The translations under genes were made by a program, and so were the position numbers. The notes under the pieces were generated by a model. The model saw only the letters and a program-made list of their open reading frames with translations, was not told where the DNA came from and made no database searches. A stretch of DNA of 64,000 bases from NCBI RefSeq assembly GCF_000568255.1, contig NZ_KK037166.1, forward strand, positions 320,312 through 384,311, in the 5' to 3' direction. The DNA is from Kutzneria sp. 744. Its GTDB lineage: Bacteria > Actinomycetota > Actinomycetes > Mycobacteriales > Pseudonocardiaceae. Positions 1 through 8,844 of this stretch are shown here, one piece after another (the stretch's first letter is position 1; each line of letters opens with the position of its first letter).

Positions 1-1284
1 GAGCAGGGGGCCGACCTCGGCCACGAGCTCGGCGAGTTCCGCGCGACGTTGCGCCAGCGGGCGGTCGAATTCGACGTTCTCGGCGAAGATCCGGGCGGCC
101 AGCGAATCGTCCCAGTGCCGGACCAGCGAGTCGGCCTGCGCGCGAAGCGCGACAGTCTCCGGCCACAGGGTGGCGGTGGTCGCGGGGGCCTGGTTGTGGT
201 CGAGCACCCGGCCCAGCGCCTCGACGCACAGCGCGCTCGGGTTGCCTCGGTTGCCGTTGGTCAGGACGACCGTGCCGTGCCCCGATTCGGGGTGCCAGGC
301 CATGCAGAGCCAGAAACCGGGCAGGCCGCCGCTGTGGGAGATGACCGTCCCACGGCGCAGGTCGGTCGTGACCCCGAGGCCGAGGGCGTATCCGGTCGAG
401 CTCAGCCGAGCCTGCCCGATACCGGTCAGGCTCAGCGACGGTGGCATGAACACGCGCACGCGCTGCAGGTCCCGCCGGGACAATCGGCTCAACACGGGGC
501 TGTCGTCGGGTCGCTCCGGTCGGAACGCGGAGCCCAGCCAGGTGATCCACCGGGCGAGGTCACGCACCGTGCTCACCAGTCCGCCGGCGCCGAGGAACGC
601 GTCCGAGGTCTGCGGCGGATAGGCGACCCAGTTCCCCTCCGTGTCCAGCGAATAGCCGACGGCGCGCGGCCGGTCGTCGGGCACGGCCGTGTCGCAGAAC
701 GTAGACGTCAGGCCCAACGGCCGCAGCAGCTCCTCGGTGACGAACTCCGCCAGGGGCCGGCCGACCGCGCGGCTCAGCGCCAGGCCCGCCATCGTGAAAC
801 CGAGGTTGGAGTACTCGAAGACCGCGCCCGGCAGATGGCTGAGCCGCACTCCCTTGGACACCCGGGCCAGGAGGTCCTCGGTGGGGGTGTTGATGAACGG
901 GTCGACCCAGGCGTTGTCCTCGGTGAGGCCGCCACACATGCCCAGGAGCATCTCGATCGTGGGGACGTCCCGCTGGCCATCGGCGAGCACGAATTCCGGG
1001 ACGTGCTTGGTGATCGGATCGTGCAGGGACAGCCTGCCCTGGTCGCGGGCGATCAGCACGGCACAGGCGACGAAGCTCTTCGTCATCGACGCGATCGGGA
1101 AGACCACGTCCGCGTCCGGAACGCGGTCCCGCTCGTCGACCGCGCCGAAGCCGGCCGCGTGCGACAGCCCGTTCCGGTCGGCGACGCCATAGACCAGGGC
1201 CCGCGAGTGCCCGGCCGCCGTATGTTGGCCGAGCAGGGCGTCAAGCTCCTTGTGCAGGGGAACCTGGAGCACTTCGTCGGACAT
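1..1284 (-). CDS. Serine hydrolase of the beta-lactamase/penicillin-binding family, 3' end beyond window
   Basis: A long open minus-strand frame begins at an ATG at 1284 and runs off the left edge, showing 428 residues. The serine beta-lactamase fold signatures are in order: SMTK (SxxK nucleophile motif) at about residues 66-69, YSN at about 158-160 and HSGG at about 317. This matches class C-like esterases and D-aminopeptidases, which hydrolyse esters or peptides rather than necessarily beta-lactams. No signal peptide is visible, so it is probably cytoplasmic. It lies 111 bases downstream of the tetR-type gene on the same strand and may be co-regulated with it. The C-terminus is not in view, so the exact substrate class cannot be told. 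Confidence 0.85.
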   Translation of the reverse strand, partial: MSDEVLQVPLHKELDALLGQHTAAGHSRALVYGVADRNGLSHAAGFGAVDERDRVPDADVVFPIASMTKSFVACAVLIARDQGRLSLHDPITKHVPEFVLADGQRDVPTIEMLLGMCGGLTEDNAWVDPFINTPTEDLLARVSKGVRLSHLPGAVFEYSNLGFTMAGLALSRAVGRPLAEFVTEELLRPLGLTSTFCDTAVPDDRPRAVGYSLDTEGNWVAYPPQTSDAFLGAGGLVSTVRDLARWITWLGSAFRPERPDDSPVLSRLSRRDLQRVRVFMPPSLSLTGIGQARLSSTGYALGLGVTTDLRRGTVISHSGGLPGFWLCMAWHPESGHGTVVLTNGNRGNPSALCVEALGRVLDHNQAPATTATLWPETVALRAQADSLVRHWDDSLAARIFAENVEFDRPLAQRRAELAELVAEVGPLL

Positions 1285-1395
1285 CTGCCAACCAACTCCC
1301 CACCGCGGACTCGCGGCCGTGTCAGGTCACTTCGCCGCCGACGACGTTACCGAAAAAGGCTCGGTTCCGTCCGCCGCTGTTGACGGCGACCCGTC

Positions 1396-2019
1396 TCAGT
1401 CGTCGGCGGGGCGGCCGGACGTGGGTGCGCTGGTCAGGGCCGGGAGCAGGATCTCGTCGACGAGGGCACGGGCCGTGTCGGGCGTGACGGGGCGGCCGGG
1501 CATGAGGAAGCGGAACAGGAGGTAGCCGGGCAGGATGTCCCACAGGTCGGTGTCGATCTTGCTGGGGTGGATCTCGCCGCGGTCGGCCGCCTGACGGAGG
1601 ATGGCCTGGTTGATCGGGCGCTTCTTCTGCAGGAGAAGCTGTTCGACGACGGCGCTCAGGTGGGGATTGCGGCGCACCTCGATGAGGATCGCGGTGAGGG
1701 TGTCGGCCAGGGCGGTGGCCTGGCGGATGAGGAACTCGGCCAGCTGCATGAGGTCGCCGCGCAGGCTGCCCGTGTCGGGCGCGACGACGGTGCGGCTCAG
1801 GCTGTGTGAGACGGCGGCGACGACGAGGTCGGCCTTGGTGGGCCAGCGGCGGTAGACGGTGGCCTTGCTGGCCCGCGCCCGGGCGGCGACATCGTCGATG
1901 GTGAGCCGGTCAAATCCGTTCTGCTGCAACAGGTCCAGCGTCACGGTCAGCAGCTCCACCTCGCGCTCGGTCCAGCGCGGCGCGGCGGAGTCGGGTTCGA
2001 TCGCGGACGGTGACGGCAT
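1396..2019 (-). CDS. TetR/AcrR-family transcriptional regulator
   Basis: This 207-residue protein has the usual TetR length. The N-terminal helix-turn-helix lies around residues 18-65, including the typical stretch TIDDVAARARASKATVYRRW. The C-terminal half is all-alpha and ligand-binding, resembling the TetR_C domain with conserved PRNPHLS/RRNPHLS-like wording. It is divergent from the LLM monooxygenase gene, and a strong palindrome lies in the shared intergenic region, so it probably represses itself and the monooxygenase-hydrolase pair. The ATG start sits only about 26 bases from the palindrome, consistent with promoter occlusion. The ligand is unknown. Confidence 0.93.
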   Translation of the reverse strand: MPSPSAIEPDSAAPRWTEREVELLTVTLDLLQQNGFDRLTIDDVAARARASKATVYRRWPTKADLVVAAVSHSLSRTVVAPDTGSLRGDLMQLAEFLIRQATALADTLTAILIEVRRNPHLSAVVEQLLLQKKRPINQAILRQAADRGEIHPSKIDTDLWDILPGYLLFRFLMPGRPVTPDTARALVDEILLPALTSAPTSGRPADD

Positions 2020-2036
2020 GCGCCGAGATTAACCCC

Positions 2037-2065
2037 TTGACTGGAGTACGGTCCAGTACCGTACC
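2037..2065. promoter_or_regulatory. Palindromic TetR-type operator overlapping a candidate promoter
   Basis: At 2046-2064 the sequence is GTACGGT-N5-ACCGTAC, a perfect 7-base inverted repeat with a 5-base spacer. It overlaps a second inverted repeat, CTGGA-N6-TCCAG, at 2041-2056. A TTGACT hexamer at 2037-2042 could be a -35 box for the rightward genes. Position between a tetR-type gene and its divergent neighbour is the classical autoregulatory layout. Binding is inferred, not shown. Confidence 0.7.
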
Positions 2066-2230
2066 GTCAGAACGGTCCGGCACCGCACGGCTGGGGCGAG
2101 GAGACCGCCATGAGCGATCCGCTGCCGTCGGCGCAGCACGCCGCGGGCATGGAACGGGCCCGCGCGTTCACCGCGATCCCTTCCGGCCACATCTCTTCCC
2201 CGGCACCGACCGATCAGAAGGCAGGACGAC

Positions 2231-3289
2231 GTGATCGAAACCTGGGTCTTCTCCTTTCTCAGCGCGGACAGCCTGTCACCGCAGGAGCCGTCCGAGCCGG
2301 CGCAGCTGCAGGAGACCTTCGACCGCTATCTGGAGCTGTGGACCAGATGCGACCAGCTCGGGTTGGACGGCCTGGCGTTCGCGGAGCACCACTTCAACCC
2401 GATGTGCCTGACCCCGTCACCGCATCTGATGGTGGCGGCGCTCGCCTCCCGCACCAAGAACCTGCGCTTCACGACGCTGGGCAGCGTGCTGCCCCTGCAC
2501 GACGCTCGTCGTTACGTCGAGGAGGTGGGCATGTTGGACTACCTCACCGGCGGCCGGTTCGAGCCCGGGATCGCGCCGGGCGCGGGCGACCGTGAGGCGG
2601 TGGCGGCCGGCATCGCCTCCGAGGAGGTCCGACCGCGCTTCTACAGCGGCGCCGACGTGTTCGCCAAGGCGATCGAGAACCCTGTCGTCACGCAGCACGA
2701 CGCGTTCTACAACCTGGAGCAGGTCCCCTTGGTTCCGGCGATGCGGCCCGAGACCGGGCGTGCGACCTGGGTGACCGTGATGTCGGCGAATTCCGCGGAG
2801 TGGACCGGTCAGCGCGGCTACAAGCTGTGCACCGCCTTCCTTCCGGTCGCGGCCACGGTCCCCCTCGCCGAGGCCTACCGGGCGGCCGCCGATGCCGCCG
2901 GCCATCAGGTGGATCCGACCATGCTCGGCCTGCGGCGACGGGTGTTCGTGGCCGAGGCCGACGCGCGGGCCCAGGAGATCCACGAGTCCAGTGTGGACAA
3001 GTTCGCCGCCGCGGTCGGCATCCGGGGGCTGGAGACCGCGGACAGCGAGATCCGCCGCCGGATGATGCATCCCGACGACTTCGCCGTGGGCTCCCCCGCC
3101 ACCGTGGCCGAGAAGCTGATCGAGCAGTGCCGTGCCGGCGGTTACGGCGCGATCATGGCCTGGACCGACTTCGCCCAGTTCACGCACGACGATCTGGTGC
3201 GCTCGCACGAACTGCTCGGCCGCGAGGTCGCCCCAGTGCTACGCGCGGCCGCGGTGCGTTCGACCGTCGCCGTATCCAAGGAGCAGTGA
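2231..3289 (+). CDS. LLM-class (luciferase-like) flavin-dependent monooxygenase
   Basis: This 352-residue protein starts at a GTG preceded by AGAAGGCAGGACGAC. It resembles bacterial luciferase-like monooxygenases. The stretch GLAFAEHHFNP near residues 46-57 is the usual family signature, followed by the LRFTTLGSVLPLHDARRYVEEVGMLD-type beta-barrel region and GGRFEPGIAPG near residue 110. Members use FMNH2 and O2 to oxidise a small organic substrate. The stop overlaps the start of the next gene (TGATG), so both are translated together. It is probably controlled by the divergent TetR regulator. The substrate cannot be read from the sequence. Confidence 0.9.
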   Translation: MIETWVFSFLSADSLSPQEPSEPAQLQETFDRYLELWTRCDQLGLDGLAFAEHHFNPMCLTPSPHLMVAALASRTKNLRFTTLGSVLPLHDARRYVEEVGMLDYLTGGRFEPGIAPGAGDREAVAAGIASEEVRPRFYSGADVFAKAIENPVVTQHDAFYNLEQVPLVPAMRPETGRATWVTVMSANSAEWTGQRGYKLCTAFLPVAATVPLAEAYRAAADAAGHQVDPTMLGLRRRVFVAEADARAQEIHESSVDKFAAAVGIRGLETADSEIRRRMMHPDDFAVGSPATVAEKLIEQCRAGGYGAIMAWTDFAQFTHDDLVRSHELLGREVAPVLRAAAVRSTVAVSKEQ

Positions 3290-4143
3290 TGACCGCCCCA
3301 CAGCCCGAGACCGTCGTCTACGCGCGTGACCTCGCGCTCGACATCTTCCGGCCCAGCACCGAAAACCGCCACTGCGCCGTCCTGCTCTTTCACGGAGGCG
3401 GCTGGCGGGGCGGGGCCAAGGAGTTCGTGCACGAGCAAGCAGCAGCCCTTGCCGCTCAAGGATTTACCGCCGTCGCCGTGCAGTACCGCTTACTCGGTGT
3501 CGCACCTTGGCCGGCGCAGCTCGACGACGCCGTCGCGGCCTGTGTGTGGGTCCGGGACAACGCCGACACTCTGGACATCGACCCCGCCCGTCTGGTCGTG
3601 CAGGGCCACTCCGCCGGCGCTCAGATGGCCCTGCTGACCGGCGCCCTCGACCCGGACGTGCGGCCGGCGGCGATCGTCGCCTACTACCCCGCCATCGGTT
3701 TCCACCCTTCGGCGATGCCGGAGCTGACCGGCGACCCGGACGCCCCACGCCTTCCCTCGCTGCCCCTGGATCTGGACGAGATCGGCCGGGTGCCGAGCTG
3801 GATGCTGTTCCCGACCGGCGCCACCGCGGCCGAGCTGTCGGCGGCCAGCCCGATCGACCTGCTGCACAAGGACTTCCCGCCGACCATCCTCTTCCACGCC
3901 ACCGCGGACATCCTGTTCGACGTCCGCTCCAGCGTCGCCCTGCACCAGCGCCTCACCGCCCTCGACGTGTCGGCCGAGTTGCACGTCTACGCCGACCGGA
4001 ACCACGGATTCGACCGCGCGCCGTCCATGGCCCGGGCCACCGTCGCGGCGACGACCTCGTTCCTGGAACGCATGGTCACCCACCGCGAGGACAGCGCGGC
4101 CGAGGCCGGCCAGTACGGCTTCCCACCCGTCCCCCAGCCCTGA
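3289..4143 (+). CDS. Alpha/beta hydrolase (esterase/lipase-like), coupled to the monooxygenase
   Basis: This 284-residue frame begins at the ATG overlapping the previous stop codon. It shows the hormone-sensitive-lipase-like oxyanion motif HGGGW near residue 36, the nucleophile elbow GHSAG near residue 106, an acid in the HATADILFDV region and the catalytic histidine in DRNHGFD near the C-terminus. It likely hydrolyses an ester or lactone, perhaps the product of the upstream monooxygenase. It contains a rare TTA leucine codon at 3490-3492, so in actinomycetes translation may depend on the bldA-type tRNA. A convergent terminator follows. Confidence 0.9.
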   Translation: MTAPQPETVVYARDLALDIFRPSTENRHCAVLLFHGGGWRGGAKEFVHEQAAALAAQGFTAVAVQYRLLGVAPWPAQLDDAVAACVWVRDNADTLDIDPARLVVQGHSAGAQMALLTGALDPDVRPAAIVAYYPAIGFHPSAMPELTGDPDAPRLPSLPLDLDEIGRVPSWMLFPTGATAAELSAASPIDLLHKDFPPTILFHATADILFDVRSSVALHQRLTALDVSAELHVYADRNHGFDRAPSMARATVAATTSFLERMVTHREDSAAEAGQYGFPPVPQP

Positions 4144-4152
4144 CCATCACCG

Positions 4153-4196
4153 CCGGCTGCGAGCCGCCAGGAAGTGATCGGCGCGCTCGCAGCCGG
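4153..4196. terminator. Bidirectional hairpin between convergent genes
   Basis: CCGGCTGCGAGC at 4153-4164 pairs perfectly with GCTCGCAGCCGG at 4185-4196. It lies just after the hydrolase stop and just before the halogenase stop on the other strand. There is no U-run, as is common in actinomycete terminators. The 20-base loop is rather long. Confidence 0.65.
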
Positions 4197-4218
4197 GCGA
4201 CAACGAGAACCGCCTGCG

Positions 4219-5625
4219 TCACTGGTCGTCCTCGATGCGCTCCAGGCGGAGCTTCGGGCTGGTGACCAGCCGGAAGTGCGCGGATTCGGCGTCGCGCAAC
4301 GGGTTCTCCAGCACCGACGTGAAGTCGGGCATCGGCGTGCCGTCGGTGCCGCCGACCGCGCGCAGCTGCACCATGAGGGCTTCGTCGCGCAGCCGCTCGG
4401 TGAGCACCCTCGTCGAGGAGTCGGTGGCCTCGCGCAGGTCGGACAGGCCGGCGATGATCTCGGCGAACGACCGCGTGGACAGGCCGCCCACCGCGGCCTG
4501 CCGGATGTCGTCGCCGATCAGACGGTCGGATGTGCGAAAGAAGCCGTCCTTGCCGAGGTACCGCTCGTACATCACGCTGACCAGCGCGAACAGGCGGGTG
4601 TAGGCACGGCGGTAGGCGAACTCGTAGAACAGCAGCCCCTCGTCCTCGGTCACATCGCCCCAGTCGATGGAGATGATGCTCGCGGCGGCCGTGAGACCGC
4701 TGTACAGCGCCAGATGCACGCCGGTGGACAGCAGCGGGTCCAGGAAACACGCGGCGTCGCCGACGATCGCGAAACCCGGGCCGCAGAACCGATCCGCGAT
4801 GTAGGAGTAGTCGGTCTCGACGCGCACCTCACCCACGTGCTCGGCGTCGTACAGCAGGCCCCGCATCGTCGGCGATGCGCGCAGGAGCCGGTGGTAGAGG
4901 TCCTCCGGCTGCTCGCCGGCCGCACGGTCCCGGTTGAACGCATCCTTCGTGGTGACGTAGCCGAGGCTGGTTCGCCCGCCGGACAACGGGATCGCCCAGT
5001 ACCAGCCCTCGTCCGAGGAGACGATGTTGATGCCGCCGCTCGGTGTGTCCGGCAGCGCCGTCACGCCGGTCCAGTAGCTCCACATCGCGATGTTGCGCAG
5101 GTTCTGCAGCGAGCGCCGGTCACGGAAGTGGCGCGAGCTCAGCACTCCGTTGCGGCCGGAAGCGTCCACCAGGAAGTCGAAGTCGTCGACAACGTACTCG
5201 GCGCCGTCCTTCGGCCGGCAGTGCACGGCCCTGGGCCGTTTCCCGTCGAATTCGACGCTGGTCACGGACACGCCGGTACGCACCGAAACCCCGCTGTCCC
5301 TTGCATGTCCGAGCAGCAGGTCGTCGAACACACCGCGGTCCACCTGCCAGGACCGCGCGCCGACCTGCTTGCCCCAGTCGAACACCCAGTTGTCCGAATC
5401 CCACTGGATTACGCCGCCGTGTTTGATGACGAAGCCGTGGGCATCGATCTTCTCGGCCACGCCGACGGCCTCCAGCACCGCACGGCACGACGGCGTCAGC
5501 GACTCCCCGATGTGGTAACGCGGAAACTCGTCCGCCTCGACGAGCTCCACCTCCAGTCCCGCCCGGGCGAGCGCAGTTGCCGTCACACTGCCGGCCGGAC
5601 CGCCGCCGATCACCAACACCTTCAC
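4219..5625 (-). CDS. FAD-dependent halogenase / tryptophan-halogenase-family oxidoreductase
   Basis: Start chosen at the GTG at 5625 because CAGGAGATC lies just upstream and the protein then begins directly with the FAD Rossmann motif VLVIGGGPAGS. It is 468 residues long. The halogenase signature WYWAIP (WxWxIP) is at residues 208-213, with an IKHGG stretch near residue 75 that suits the phenolic/CmlS-like subgroup. The second FAD motif is GDAACFLDPLLSTG. The family chlorinates or brominates aromatic or activated substrates using FADH2, halide and O2. No biosynthetic cluster or flavin reductase is adjacent, so it looks like an orphan tailoring enzyme, possibly controlled by the upstream NB-ARC regulator. 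Confidence 0.85.
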   Translation of the reverse strand: MKVLVIGGGPAGSVTATALARAGLEVELVEADEFPRYHIGESLTPSCRAVLEAVGVAEKIDAHGFVIKHGGVIQWDSDNWVFDWGKQVGARSWQVDRGVFDDLLLGHARDSGVSVRTGVSVTSVEFDGKRPRAVHCRPKDGAEYVVDDFDFLVDASGRNGVLSSRHFRDRRSLQNLRNIAMWSYWTGVTALPDTPSGGINIVSSDEGWYWAIPLSGGRTSLGYVTTKDAFNRDRAAGEQPEDLYHRLLRASPTMRGLLYDAEHVGEVRVETDYSYIADRFCGPGFAIVGDAACFLDPLLSTGVHLALYSGLTAAASIISIDWGDVTEDEGLLFYEFAYRRAYTRLFALVSVMYERYLGKDGFFRTSDRLIGDDIRQAAVGGLSTRSFAEIIAGLSDLREATDSSTRVLTERLRDEALMVQLRAVGGTDGTPMPDFTSVLENPLRDAESAHFRLVTSPKLRLERIEDDQ

Positions 5626-5861
5626 GCGGATCTCCTGATGCCATGGGGAAATCAGTGGATTCGCGATCGAGGCTACGTTCGCGCGGCGCACCCCGGGACA
5701 GCCGCGGCACCCGGCACCGCGTTCCTTGCCCGTTTGGATCCGCACCCGTCTTTTCGGGCTGTCCTCAGCGCATTTCCGCCACGGTCATGTATCCAAACCA
5801 TCCATTGTGGACATTGGGCCACCCGGCGGTCGCTTGTCGGCCATATGATGCATTTCGCCGG

Positions 5862-8186
5862 TCACCGGGTGCGCTGCGGATGCGTGCCGCTCGCCCATAA
5901 ATCCGGGACCGGCGCCGTTCGGGAGGCCGGTGAACGGTGCTGGCCTCGTCGTCTGCTGGCGGCTTCGGGCACCTCGACCTCGTCCGTGTGGAGGTGGCGC
6001 CGAAGCCGCTCGGCCTCCTCGGTCCGGTGCTGGGCCTGGTAGAGCTCGATGGCCTCGCCCCACACGGCGTGCGCGTCGACGAGCCGGTTCAGGGCGTGGT
6101 AGGGATGGCCGAGCGCCTCCAGGGTGCCGGCCAGTTGGTAGACGTCACCGAGGCCACGGAGCAGCGCGACCGACTGCCGGTAGTGCGCAATGGCATCGGC
6201 ATGACGGCCGAGGTGGTGGTCGATGTAGCCGAGGCTGTCCAGGACGATGGCCTCGCTGTCCTCGTCGTGCAGAAGTCGTTGCAGCGTCAGTGCTTGCTGG
6301 CAGTACTCCCACGCCCGGTCGAAGTCACCGAGCTTGGCGGCGTACCAACCGACCGAGTTGAGCGCGGCCGCCTCCCACTGCGGTGTCTGAAGGTCCTGGT
6401 AGATCTCCAAGGCCTGCACGGCATGCCAGTACGCCTGCCGATCCTGCCCGGCCCGTCCCAGCACGTAGGTGAACATCTGATGCACGTAGGCCAGTTCCTC
6501 CGGCTTCCCACGGCCTTCGGCGAGGGTGAGGGCCAGCCGGAGGTGCTCCAACGCGACCTCGGGCTGGCCGTGACGGACCAGCGCGAGTCCCGACAGGCGG
6601 CGCATTTCGATGAGGGCCGAGGTGTCGCCGAGCCGTTCGGCCGCAGCGAGGCCGAGCTCCGTGACGGCGACATCGTCCACGAGATAGCTGTGCCGGTAGT
6701 GGAAACGGTTCACACTCCACGCCAACTGCCACACCACGTCGTCCCAACCAACCGCGACGGCCGAGCGCTGCGCGGCGAGCAGACACGCGTGCTCGGCGCC
6801 GAACCAGGCCATGACGGCGCTGTCGTCCGGCAGTGCCAGGGGAACGACACCATCCGTCAGCGGCGGAAGGCTGATCGAGTGCCGGTGCGGCGACAGCTGT
6901 CGGTCGCCGGCAAACGCGGTGTGCAGGTAGAACTCGGCGAGCCGACGCAGCGCGGCATCACGGTCCTCCATGGACAGACAGTGGTCCGCCTGCTCGATGG
7001 CTAGTTCGCGAACGAGGTCGTGCATCGAGTGCCGGTCGCCCGGCTGCCGGTCGATCAGCGAGGATTCCTCCAACTCACGCAACACCTTCCTCAGTCGAGG
7101 CAGGGGCAGGCCGGTGAGACTGGTCGCGGCGGGCAGGCCGATGTCCGGCCCGGGGGCGATGCCCAGCAGGGCGAACACCTTGCGCTGCTCGGTGGTCAGA
7201 GCGCGCATCGACCAGGACAACACCGACGGCACGCTGGCCGCCGGATCATCGTCGTCCAACGCGTCCAGACCGGACTCACGCAATTCCGCGGCGAACTCCG
7301 CCAGTGGGATCCGCGGCCGGGTCTGAGCACGGCCGGCCACGATGGCCAAGGCCAGGGGGTACCGCCCGCACAATGCGATCAGCTGCGCCACCGCGTCGGG
7401 TTCGGCGGCGACGCGCTGCTCGCCCAGCCGCAGGGCGAGCAGCGCATGGGCGTCGTCCTCGCCCAAGGCACCCAACGACAGGTGGTGCGCGCCGTGCCGG
7501 AGCAGCAGTGCCGTGAGGGTCTTCCTGCTGGTCGCCAGCACGGCACAGGTCGGTGTCCCGGGCAACAGCGGTATGACCTGGTCGGCGGTGGCGGCGTTGT
7601 CGAGGATGATCAGCATTCGCCGGCCGGCGACCAGGCTCCGGTACAGAGCGATCTGGCCGTCCAGGGTGGTCGGCACCCTGCTGGCGTCGACGCCGAGGGC
7701 GTCGAGGAAGCCGCGCACCGCGGTCGCCGCGTCGAGGGGATCGGGGTCGGGAGTGAAGCCCTGGAGATCGACGAACAACTGGCCGTCCGGGAAGCGCTCG
7801 GCCTGAGTGTGGGCCCAGTGCGACGCCAGCCAGGTCTTGCCGATGCCCCCGGCCCCGACCACGACACGGATCTCGCTGTCGCCTGCCCCGTCCAGCTCGG
7901 CGAGTTCGGCGTCACGGCCGGCGAACCCGGGCGAGGGCGGCGGAAGCTGCCGGGGCATCGGGCGCGTGCTCGACGGCGGCGTCTCGGTCGAGCCGAGCCC
8001 GGCCAGCTGCTCCCGCTCGTGCGGCGCCAGCTCCAGCGCGTCCGCCAGCTGCCGCAGCGAGGTGCGTCGAGGATTGCTTCGCGTTCCGGTCTCCAGCCCG
8101 CGGATCGTGCGGATCGAGACACCTGACTTCTCGGCCAGGGCCTCCTGGGTCAGGCCCGCACGCAGACGGAACTGCTTGAGCGTCAC
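5862..8186 (-). CDS. HTH / NB-ARC ATPase / TPR transcriptional regulator (AfsR-like without SARP domain)
   Basis: Start chosen at the GTG at 8186, preceded by GGAGAAGGAGAAC, giving 774 residues. An XRE-type helix-turn-helix opens the protein (FRLRAGLTQEALAEKSGVS). An NB-ARC domain follows with Walker A GAGGIGKTW, Walker B-like RRMLIILDNA and the winged-helix MHDL motif. TPR repeats fill the C-terminal half (TLEALGHPYHALNR, LDSLGYIDHHLGRH and others). This STAND-ATPase architecture is common in actinomycete pathway regulators. It lies on the same strand 236 bases upstream of the halogenase and is a plausible activator of it. A broken relative is at about 26.5-27.8 kb. Confidence 0.9.
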   Translation of the reverse strand: MTLKQFRLRAGLTQEALAEKSGVSIRTIRGLETGTRSNPRRTSLRQLADALELAPHEREQLAGLGSTETPPSSTRPMPRQLPPPSPGFAGRDAELAELDGAGDSEIRVVVGAGGIGKTWLASHWAHTQAERFPDGQLFVDLQGFTPDPDPLDAATAVRGFLDALGVDASRVPTTLDGQIALYRSLVAGRRMLIILDNAATADQVIPLLPGTPTCAVLATSRKTLTALLLRHGAHHLSLGALGEDDAHALLALRLGEQRVAAEPDAVAQLIALCGRYPLALAIVAGRAQTRPRIPLAEFAAELRESGLDALDDDDPAASVPSVLSWSMRALTTEQRKVFALLGIAPGPDIGLPAATSLTGLPLPRLRKVLRELEESSLIDRQPGDRHSMHDLVRELAIEQADHCLSMEDRDAALRRLAEFYLHTAFAGDRQLSPHRHSISLPPLTDGVVPLALPDDSAVMAWFGAEHACLLAAQRSAVAVGWDDVVWQLAWSVNRFHYRHSYLVDDVAVTELGLAAAERLGDTSALIEMRRLSGLALVRHGQPEVALEHLRLALTLAEGRGKPEELAYVHQMFTYVLGRAGQDRQAYWHAVQALEIYQDLQTPQWEAAALNSVGWYAAKLGDFDRAWEYCQQALTLQRLLHDEDSEAIVLDSLGYIDHHLGRHADAIAHYRQSVALLRGLGDVYQLAGTLEALGHPYHALNRLVDAHAVWGEAIELYQAQHRTEEAERLRRHLHTDEVEVPEAASRRRGQHRSPASRTAPVPDLWASGTHPQRTR

Positions 8187-8315
8187 GTTCTCCTTCTCCT
8201 CCACGCCGGCCCCCACCGTCAGTGCATCCGCGTGTGCTGACAGTAGCGCCCAGGCCGGCAACATATGGCCGGTTCGTGGCCCGCCGACCCCATCAGAGCA
8301 ACGAGCGGCTGCGTA

Positions 8316-8780
8316 CTAGCGGTTCAAGCCCCGCGACAGCCGGACCGAGTGCCTCGGCGCTTCCCACCGATCGGGGGCCGGATGGCGGACACCGTCTTCG
8401 TGGAACCAGAGCCGCAGGAAGCTCAGCGCGAGCACGACCCCGGTCCCGGTGACGAGGACCAGCGCCCCCAGCAGCGGCGAGCCGGCGGAGATGTCCCCCA
8501 TCGGGTGGACCATGCCCAGCACGCCGAGCGTGGCCAGCACGCCGCCGAGCGAGGCCAGCGTGAGCCAGCGGCGGCGCAGCGCGGACGTGCGCGCCGTGCC
8601 ATAAACGATCAAGGTCACCTCGTCGCCGCAGAAACCGCAGGTGACGGTCCGCTCGACGGAGCCAGCCCGCTCGGGACGGCGGATCTCGATGGGGTACGCC
8701 ATCAGGCTGCTGGCGGTGACATGCCGCTCAATCGTGTGACACAGCCGCGCGCCGGGGAAGTCGCTGGTCACGGCCATCAT
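8316..8780 (-). CDS. Small zinc-ribbon-like membrane protein, function unknown
   Basis: This 154-residue protein starts at an ATG pair with a strong GGAGGGGAGG leader. An upstream ATG at 8804 would lie almost on the promoter -10 element. The N-terminal third contains CGFC within a putative metal-binding segment. Two hydrophobic segments follow (about residues 78-95 and 107-127), and the tail is basic. I recognise no family. A GAACCG-N16-CGAAT promoter lies just upstream and matches those of the nearby sigma-factor gene and its presumed targets, so it is probably a regulon member. Confidence 0.7.
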   Translation of the reverse strand: MMAVTSDFPGARLCHTIERHVTASSLMAYPIEIRRPERAGSVERTVTCGFCGDEVTLIVYGTARTSALRRRWLTLASLGGVLATLGVLGMVHPMGDISAGSPLLGALVLVTGTGVVLALSFLRLWFHEDGVRHPAPDRWEAPRHSVRLSRGLNR

Positions 8781-8809
8781 CGCCTCCCCTCCGCGCGCCG
8801 TCACAAGGC

Positions 8810-8836
8810 ATTCGTCCGTGGCGCGGAATCCGGTTC
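8810..8836 (-). promoter_or_regulatory. ECF-type promoter GAACCG-N16-CGAAT
   Basis: Read on the minus strand, GAACCG is at 8836-8831 and CGAAT at 8814-8810, exactly 16 bases apart. The same motif and spacing occur before the molybdopterin oxidoreductase, the FAS1 lipoprotein and the sigma factor. It drives the zinc-ribbon membrane protein gene. Confidence 0.65.
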
Positions 8837-8844
8837 ACCGGCAT

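Noticed and set aside
49-1383. Long plus-strand frame of 444 codons
   Set aside because: It is the antisense shadow of the serine hydrolase, which has SxxK, YSN and HSGG motifs on the minus strand.
2110-2595. Plus-strand frame beginning MSDPLPSAQHAAG before the monooxygenase
   Set aside because: It runs out of phase through the LLM gene and has no conserved features; the LLM GTG start is better supported.
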